A model generated the notes under the pieces. That model searched no databases. It had not been told where the DNA came from and was given only the letters and a program-made list of their open reading frames with translations. The position numbers and the translations under genes were made by a program. Below, one piece after another: positions 60,501 through 64,000 of a DNA stretch of 64,000 nt. Position 1 is the stretch's first letter. Each line of letters starts with the position of its first letter. The DNA is from Clostridia bacterium (GTDB taxonomy: Bacteria; Bacillota; Clostridia; Peptostreptococcales; Acidaminobacteraceae). The stretch is from contig JAGYOH010000007.1 of assembly GCA_018399635.1 (NCBI GenBank), positions 85,143 through 149,142 of the forward strand, in the 5' to 3' direction.

Positions 60501-60788
60501 ATCGTCCTCATCGATTACATGAATTATCTCAGAAGCAACGGCATGGCCTTGAAGGAAGCCATCGTGGAGGCGGGAATCACCCGGTTCAATCCGGTCCTGG
60601 CCACCACCATGACCACCATCGGCGGGGTCCTCCCACTGACCTTCAAGGAAGTCTACTACGAACAATTCGGATTTACACTGGTATTCGGACTCCTGGTCAC
60701 CACCATCCTGACCCTGGTGTACATCCCCATCATGTACGGAATCATTGAAGGATACAAGCTAAAGAAACGGGGTGAATTGAATGTATAA
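57531..60788 (+). CDS. RND-family efflux transporter (inner membrane pump)
   Basis: The 1085-residue protein is an RND exporter with two large extracytoplasmic loops. Recognisable segments are PKESLPEINFATIFIQTTYPGASPEDVE, LGLLVDNSIIAMENIDRVR (helix 4, with D-N where AcrB has D-D) and VALVGIAVNDAIVLIDYMNYLR (helix 10). Between the two halves an extra hydrophobic hairpin (about residues 525-565, VVLVAGLSFYAF and LIAVVAAIFFGFVM) adds two helices beyond the usual twelve. It is preceded by the XRE-B12 regulator and overlaps the adaptor gene by eight bases. No TolC-like gene follows. RND pumps without an outer-membrane channel are also known in Firmicutes. Confidence 0.93.
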   Translation: MADKRDIPELKIKENFIGRIAKLFINKFQMTILIIILILALGISGAVFLPKESLPEINFATIFIQTTYPGASPEDVEALVTDPIENKLGGIDNVDEITSESNFGFSTVTVSFEDGVDIDRKKLEIDNKLSEITFPEGVLKSQTSAFNSSDIPLMEVTLAGNYTLFELTDIAKSIQAEIERIPGVDEVEIFGTLDKEIHVILNQTRMMAYGITTDQVRQGIQGLNVGLPVGEANLNGIRYNLRVDESFNNIEAIEMTMITTSTGENVFLRDIAEVIESSETVREYNRTFVRDLSTEIYPSLLISVKRQAGSDVVGTSDTIKRFFDSGRGIFFPEDLQVDVTNDLAVNVNNDLAKIQESAVSGLIVVIIVLFLFIGFRESMIVSISIPLSLLLTLGVLSVVGISLNTFAVLGLIVSLGLLVDNSIIAMENIDRVRKLGLEPRDAAVVGINQVGFPILAATLTTIAAFFPLAILPGIIGAFVNTIPRTIIITLVASFLVSVTIIPAIYQRIVKGEVRFENKIHEAYIKIIGVVLVAGLSFYAFSNEYNYLIAVVAAIFFGFVMTYKSFFTADGTIDDSRLMGAYSGFVSGILNSRKRTLLALLAGGVVFVASVALIPAGVVKIAFFPENEPTSVDIIVDTPGGTTLEETARVVDAVEAYLREETWVESFNSTIGGAELDRARISVVFSPKAERNSVSGFLLAEEVLDTITRIPGADIFVESVSSGGPPVGKPIGLELIGDDLEALNQVSKDYQAILSDIEGVYNIESTSEDGAPQILIDIQETKAQLLGLSVLDISNQLRAQIEGVEATILRDQREEVAVVLKYSETGLSDINAINALVIATRSGEMIPIRNVASIREVSGLNAIRHTNGERTITIEADLRQGYNVNDFQEIFDQETARYNMPAGVSLLYGGDVAGIQENFGILAQSMILAVFLVFIILTLQFDSILQPFAILLTVPMALVGVIVGLGLTGNEFGFYAFMGLVALVGIAVNDAIVLIDYMNYLRSNGMALKEAIVEAGITRFNPVLATTMTTIGGVLPLTFKEVYYEQFGFTLVFGLLVTTILTLVYIPIMYGIIEGYKLKKRGELNV

Positions 60789-61869
60789 ATGGATGATCAT
60801 TCTCGTGGCGGTGGCGGTGATTTTCACCGGATGCTCCGGAGAATCCAATGAAGAAATCATAGAACCGACGGTACCCGTCAAAACCATGTCTGTGACCAGG
60901 GAGCCCGTGGTGGAGAAGTTTTTTTCCATCGGTGAAATCAATGCGGAGGACCTCTTTGATGTCATGAGCGGGGGCATGGGCGAGGTGCAACAGATCAATT
61001 TCCAGACCGGCGACTATGTGAAGAAGGAGGACGTGCTTTTCAGCCTCAACACCGAGGATTTTGAAAGCAATCTGAGTCTGACTGAAAGTCAGTTGAGGAC
61101 CCAGAGGGACAATCTCTATACCCAGTTGCTGGACTTGAGAGAACTCTTCAAAAGCCAGACCGCCCTCTATGAGATCGGAGCCATTTCCAAGTCGGAATAC
61201 GACACCACCCGGTCCAATCTCAATCAGTTGAACCAGCGCTATCTCGACGCCCGAAACGCCTATGACAACCAGGTGAATCTCAGGGAACAGGATCTCGAGG
61301 ACCGCTTCATCAAAAGTCCCATCGACGGCATTGTCGCGGCGGTATTCATTTCTGAGAGCCAGACGGTGAACAATACCCTGGCCATGCAGATCATTTCCTC
61401 AGAAAACCGGGTGGCCACCACCAAGGTCACCTCGGCCCAGCTGGACCGCCTTAAAAAGGGCATGGAAACCATCATCTACCCGGAGGGCAATCTCAATGTC
61501 AGGATTCCGGGAAGCATCACCAGCATCAACAACATCCCCTCCAGCAACGCCGGACTCTACGAGGTGACCATCGCCCTCGAGGAAAACGACACCCGGACCT
61601 GGCCCGGGGAGTACGCCGAGATTGAAATCATCGTGGATCGGCGAGAATCCCTGGTGGTGCCCAAAAGAGCCGTTCTGAGTCGGGACGAGGACCCCCATGT
61701 CTTCGTGGTGGCGGGTGAGTACGCACAGAAGATTGCCGTCGTACCCGGGATCACCAACGGGGACAATCTTGAAATTCTCAGCGGTTTGAAACAAGACGAC
61801 CAGGTGGTGGTTCTGGGTCAGACCTTTTTGAAGGACGGCAACAAAATCGCCATCAGTGAACAGGAGTGA
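60781..61869 (+). CDS. RND efflux adaptor, predicted lipoprotein (membrane fusion protein)
   Basis: This 362-residue adaptor has a lipoprotein signal (MYKWMIILVAVAVIFTGCSG, with cysteine in the FTGC lipobox), so it is tethered outside the membrane. The lipoyl/barrel-sandwich halves (DVMSGGMGEVQQINFQTGDYVKKEDVLFSLN and DRFIKSPIDGIVAAVFISESQTV) flank a coiled-coil hairpin (LTESQLRTQRDNLYTQLLDLREL). A beta-barrel and VVPKRAVLSRDEDPHVFVV follow. It overlaps the pump gene, and a strong terminator closes the operon. Confidence 0.92.
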   Translation: MYKWMIILVAVAVIFTGCSGESNEEIIEPTVPVKTMSVTREPVVEKFFSIGEINAEDLFDVMSGGMGEVQQINFQTGDYVKKEDVLFSLNTEDFESNLSLTESQLRTQRDNLYTQLLDLRELFKSQTALYEIGAISKSEYDTTRSNLNQLNQRYLDARNAYDNQVNLREQDLEDRFIKSPIDGIVAAVFISESQTVNNTLAMQIISSENRVATTKVTSAQLDRLKKGMETIIYPEGNLNVRIPGSITSINNIPSSNAGLYEVTIALEENDTRTWPGEYAEIEIIVDRRESLVVPKRAVLSRDEDPHVFVVAGEYAQKIAVVPGITNGDNLEILSGLKQDDQVVVLGQTFLKDGNKIAISEQE

Positions 61870-61870
61870 A

Positions 61871-61910
61871 GGAAGAAGACCACAGCGAAGGCCGTGGTCT
61901 TCTTCCTTTT
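61871..61910 (+). terminator. Intrinsic terminator of the XRE-B12/RND operon
   Basis: GGAAGAAGACCAC and GTGGTCTTCTTCC form a 13-base stem with a ten-base loop, followed by TTTT. The first arm starts two bases after the adaptor stop. Confidence 0.9.
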
Positions 61911-61963
61911 CCTGGGTGTGTCGGCGGCCCAAGGGGTATAAGAGTCAGTGGGAGGTGTGACGA

Positions 61964-62530
61964 ATGAAGGTATCCGAGGAAAGTCTCGTAAAGCACTATC
62001 TTTCCCTCAACCGGCGGGATTTCTTGGAGGACCCCTCCGCTTACCGGGAGGTGGACGCCCCCCTGGCCATCGGTCATGGCCAGACGGTCTCCCAGCCCTC
62101 GCTGGTGCTTCACATGACCCGGCTCCTGGAACTGGCGGCCCACCACCGGGTTCTGGAAATCGGCACGGGTTGCGGCTATCAAAGCGCCATGATCGCCCCC
62201 TTCGTGGCAGCCCTGTACACGGTGGAGATCATCGAGGCCCTGCATCTTGGGGCGAAAAACCGGCTCCTGGCCATGGGATATGGCAATATCCACTTCAAGC
62301 TCGGTGACGGCAAGGCGGGGTGGGCAGAGGAGGCCCCCTTTGACCGCATCATCGTCACCGCGGCGCCGTCGAGGATTCCCCAGGCCCTTGTGACCCAACT
62401 GGGTCCAGGGGGGCGGATGGTCATTCCCGTGGGGGATTTTGTCCAGTATCTCACCGTGATTGAAAAAGACCGGGAGGGGAGGATCGGGGTCAGCCGGGAG
62501 ATGGCGGTTCGCTTCGTGCCGCTGGTATAA
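61964..62530 (+). CDS. pcm: Protein-L-isoaspartate O-methyltransferase
   Basis: The 188-residue enzyme repairs isoaspartyl residues with SAM. Motif I is VLEIGTGCGYQSAMI and the substrate segment is HGQTVSQPSLVLHMTRLLEL; VIPVGDFVQYLTVIEK is near the end. GGAGGTG lies eight bases before the ATG. It is a single gene behind the RND operon terminator. The N-terminal start has the usual PCMT pattern. Length is slightly short compared with 205-215 in many homologues. Confidence 0.9.
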   Translation: MKVSEESLVKHYLSLNRRDFLEDPSAYREVDAPLAIGHGQTVSQPSLVLHMTRLLELAAHHRVLEIGTGCGYQSAMIAPFVAALYTVEIIEALHLGAKNRLLAMGYGNIHFKLGDGKAGWAEEAPFDRIIVTAAPSRIPQALVTQLGPGGRMVIPVGDFVQYLTVIEKDREGRIGVSREMAVRFVPLV

Positions 62531-62534
62531 GAAA

Positions 62535-62556
62535 GACATCCCCTCCGGGGGATGCC
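62535..62556. terminator. GC-rich hairpin between pcm and the pilus-type gene
   Basis: CATCCCC (62537-62543) pairs with GGGGATG (62548-62554) around a short loop, between convergent genes. T residues after it are few on both strands (TTTCTTA on the minus strand), so it is a modest terminator. Confidence 0.55.
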
Positions 62557-62593
62557 TTGATTATTGTACTGAGAGAATGGACGGGAGGGTCTT

Positions 62594-63883
62594 TTACCGA
62601 TAGGTCGTGGGTTTCATGACATGGTCCTCCGGGAAAAGGCTGATCTCGTAGTGGAGGCTGTCAGCCATGGGGGCATAGGTGATCTTAGCCAGATCCGACC
62701 CCCGGAATTTCGAGACCACCAGGGCGCCCCTGAAGTCTGCGGCACTGCCGAATTCAGCCTCGATGCCGGGTCCGTAGACGAAGAAATCGACCTGGGGGTT
62801 GGCGTTGAAGAACAGATCGACGGTGTCGCCGTCGAGATCCTCGCTGAAAATGATCAGAATCTGGGAATCATTGGGTCCGACCTTGGCCTTCTGGCCCAGG
62901 GCCAGATAATCTCCCACCAGCAGGTGGAGGGCCCCGGGTTCCGCCGTGTCGGAAATGATTTCAATCTCACCGTTGAAAATCATGCTGTCCGCCTGGATCT
63001 GAAGGACCCGGCCCTCATCCACCTTGAACTGGAAGGTGCCTTTGTGGTCCAGAGTCAGGGAGTCGTAGACGCCGGAGGAATCGAAGACGTGGCGGTCCCC
63101 GTCCTCCGCGTGGACGTCTTCAAGGGTGTCCGGAGGAGACAGGGGGGGAAGACTTTCCTTGAACCCCCGCCGGGTATGGCCGAATTCATCGACGTACTCG
63201 GGGAGGGCCGCGGGATAGAGGGTCTGATAACCTTCACCCTTTTTGAATTTTTCCGTGTCGGTGTAGATTTTTCCGTCGTCATCCGACCGGTACAATTCAT
63301 CGTAGTAGAGCCACTCGTGATTGCCTTCATCAGGCTGGGCGAAGCGGGGAGCCCCTGCGACGGAGTAGTCCGCGATGAACTCCATGAGGCCGTCGGGCAT
63401 GTATTTCTGGATTTTGAACTTGTTGTTGAGGGACAGGTCATGGGTGGTGCTGACCAGGTGGTTGAACACCAGATGGTTTTCCCGGTTGTCGATTTGGCGT
63501 TCAAGATCGATGGTGACCTCGGACTCCCTCTCTCTGTAGACGGCCCTGGAGATGATGGTATGGGAATAGACCCCGGGAATTCCGCCGGCTTCAAGGGGAG
63601 TGATATAGACCTCGGCATCGCCGCCGGCAAAGGACAGACGGCCCGCGGATCCCTGGTCTCCGGCGATGCTGGTAATCAGCAGCGGGTCTTCAAGGGCCTT
63701 GCTCTTCATGGCGTCGGCGACAGAACGGGCGATATAGTAGGCCTGCATCTGGTTCTGGTCCATCTGGTTGAAGCGGATTTCGGCCAGGGTGGTCCTCATC
63801 ATGACGGCCCCGAGTGAGATCAGGAAGGCGGAGATCATCATGACCAGGGGCAGGGCCATGCCTTTGTTGTTTTTTAGAATCAT
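62594..63883 (-). CDS. PilX-like pilus/secretion assembly protein
   Basis: The 429-residue protein begins MILKNNKGMALPLVMMISAFLISLGAVMMRTTLAEIRFNQMDQNQ: a short charged leader, a G-M-A-L-P prepilin-peptidase-like site and a hydrophobic helix, as in PilX-type minor pilin proteins. The remainder is a large beta-rich, acidic extracellular domain (for example FEVSEDLDGDTVDLFFNANPQ-type segments) with some similarity to pilus-assembly and surface proteins of clostridia. It may take part in type IV pilus or competence pseudopilus formation. No other pilus gene is in view; neighbours lie beyond the window. AAGGAGGAGG precedes the ATG. Confidence 0.78.
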   Translation of the reverse strand: MILKNNKGMALPLVMMISAFLISLGAVMMRTTLAEIRFNQMDQNQMQAYYIARSVADAMKSKALEDPLLITSIAGDQGSAGRLSFAGGDAEVYITPLEAGGIPGVYSHTIISRAVYRERESEVTIDLERQIDNRENHLVFNHLVSTTHDLSLNNKFKIQKYMPDGLMEFIADYSVAGAPRFAQPDEGNHEWLYYDELYRSDDDGKIYTDTEKFKKGEGYQTLYPAALPEYVDEFGHTRRGFKESLPPLSPPDTLEDVHAEDGDRHVFDSSGVYDSLTLDHKGTFQFKVDEGRVLQIQADSMIFNGEIEIISDTAEPGALHLLVGDYLALGQKAKVGPNDSQILIIFSEDLDGDTVDLFFNANPQVDFFVYGPGIEAEFGSAADFRGALVVSKFRGSDLAKITYAPMADSLHYEISLFPEDHVMKPTTYR

Positions 63884-63929
63884 GAGGCCTCCTCCTTAAC
63901 ATTAGTGATACTTCAGTCCTTGATTTTCA

Positions 63930-63960
63930 CATTTACAACCCGATTATACCACAAATGACA
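63930..63960 (-). promoter_or_regulatory. Promoter region of the pilus-type gene adjoining the IS element end
   Basis: On the minus strand a TATAAT is found about 15 bases inside the element junction (63948-63943). The sequence upstream of it is the inserted element, so any -35 element would have to come from the element end or from a weak match. Confidence 0.5.
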
Positions 63961-64000
63961 GTGAACTACCCCCACTTGTAGAAGTGGGAGCTTCCTGGTC
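63961..64000 (-). mobile_element. Right end of a second IS200/IS605 element copy (continues beyond the window)
   Basis: The last 40 bases of the window equal 40517-40556 of the first copy, including the hairpin CCCACTT/AAGTGGG, in the same orientation. The body of the copy, presumably with tnpB, lies past base 64000. As in the first copy, the element end is directly upstream of a gene on the minus strand. Confidence 0.88.

Noticed and set aside
1..64000. CRISPR arrays and tRNA or rRNA genes
   Set aside because: No regular spaced repeats and no tRNA or rRNA sequence was recognised in a reading of both strands, although single short RNAs could be missed.

Overview
The window reads as chromosomal DNA of a low-to-mid GC Firmicute, most probably an anaerobic clostridium. 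Evidence: two T-box leaders in front of tRNA-synthetase genes, an L27 with the cleavable N-terminal extension next to the Prp protease that removes it, Fe-S L-serine dehydratase in two subunits, the obg-rpmA-prp-rplU and mreBCD-PBP2-rodA clusters, strong AGGAGG ribosome sites with some TTG/GTG starts, and consensus sigma-A promoters. No rRNA, tRNA gene or CRISPR array was found.

Layout. 1-1.2 kb: the end of a PLP aminotransferase gene and an alpha/beta hydrolase. 1.3-4.2 kb: a plus-strand operon of a D-Ala-D-Ala carboxypeptidase and serine dehydratase (sdaAB, sdaAA). 4.2-30.6 kb: a long minus-strand housekeeping block. In order of decreasing coordinate it holds valS (Val T-box), folC, maf, radC, mreBCD, PBP2, rodA, a radical-SAM pair, a divergent RNase E/G-like protein, rplU-prp-rpmA, obg, yhbY, an aminotransferase, nadD, a small HTH gene, yqeK, an antiporter, rsfS, leuS (Leu T-box), a YheO-type regulator and ridA. 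30.6-33.3 kb: a PspC/LiaF-like envelope cluster and tcdA. 33.3-38.6 kb: a universal stress protein, a class IV aminotransferase, two Y-family DNA polymerases tail to tail (one under a LexA-type box), a creatininase and a second RidA protein.

38.6-42.3 kb: thrS with a complete IS200/IS605-type element (TnpA plus TnpB) inserted directly upstream of its ribosome site. The last 40 bases of the window repeat the same element end, in front of a pilus-type gene. 42.3-55.3 kb: mostly accessory metabolism and transport: a MATE pump, a PatB/MalY-type lyase, a B3/4 protein, an FMN-binding protein, rarA, ilvE, a GNAT-like protein, a PadR regulator with two half-size permeases, serA, an EamA transporter and an HD-GYP protein. 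55.3-62 kb: a nitronate monooxygenase/FabK-like gene behind a FapR-like operator, and the most unusual locus of the window. That locus is an XRE DNA-binding domain fused to a cobalamin-binding module carrying the W-x9-EH signature of B12 photoreceptors. It lies 15 bases upstream of an RND efflux pump and its lipoprotein adaptor, with a palindrome and a phased half-site in its promoter region. 62-64 kb: pcm and a PilX-like pilus component.

Functional links. Branched-chain amino-acid charging is controlled by tRNA-sensing leaders (leuS, valS). Serine breakdown, which releases reactive enamines, sits beside RidA, which quenches them. Cell-wall elongation genes form one block. The B12-domain regulator and the RND pump probably form one light-, cobalamin- or oxygen-responsive export system.
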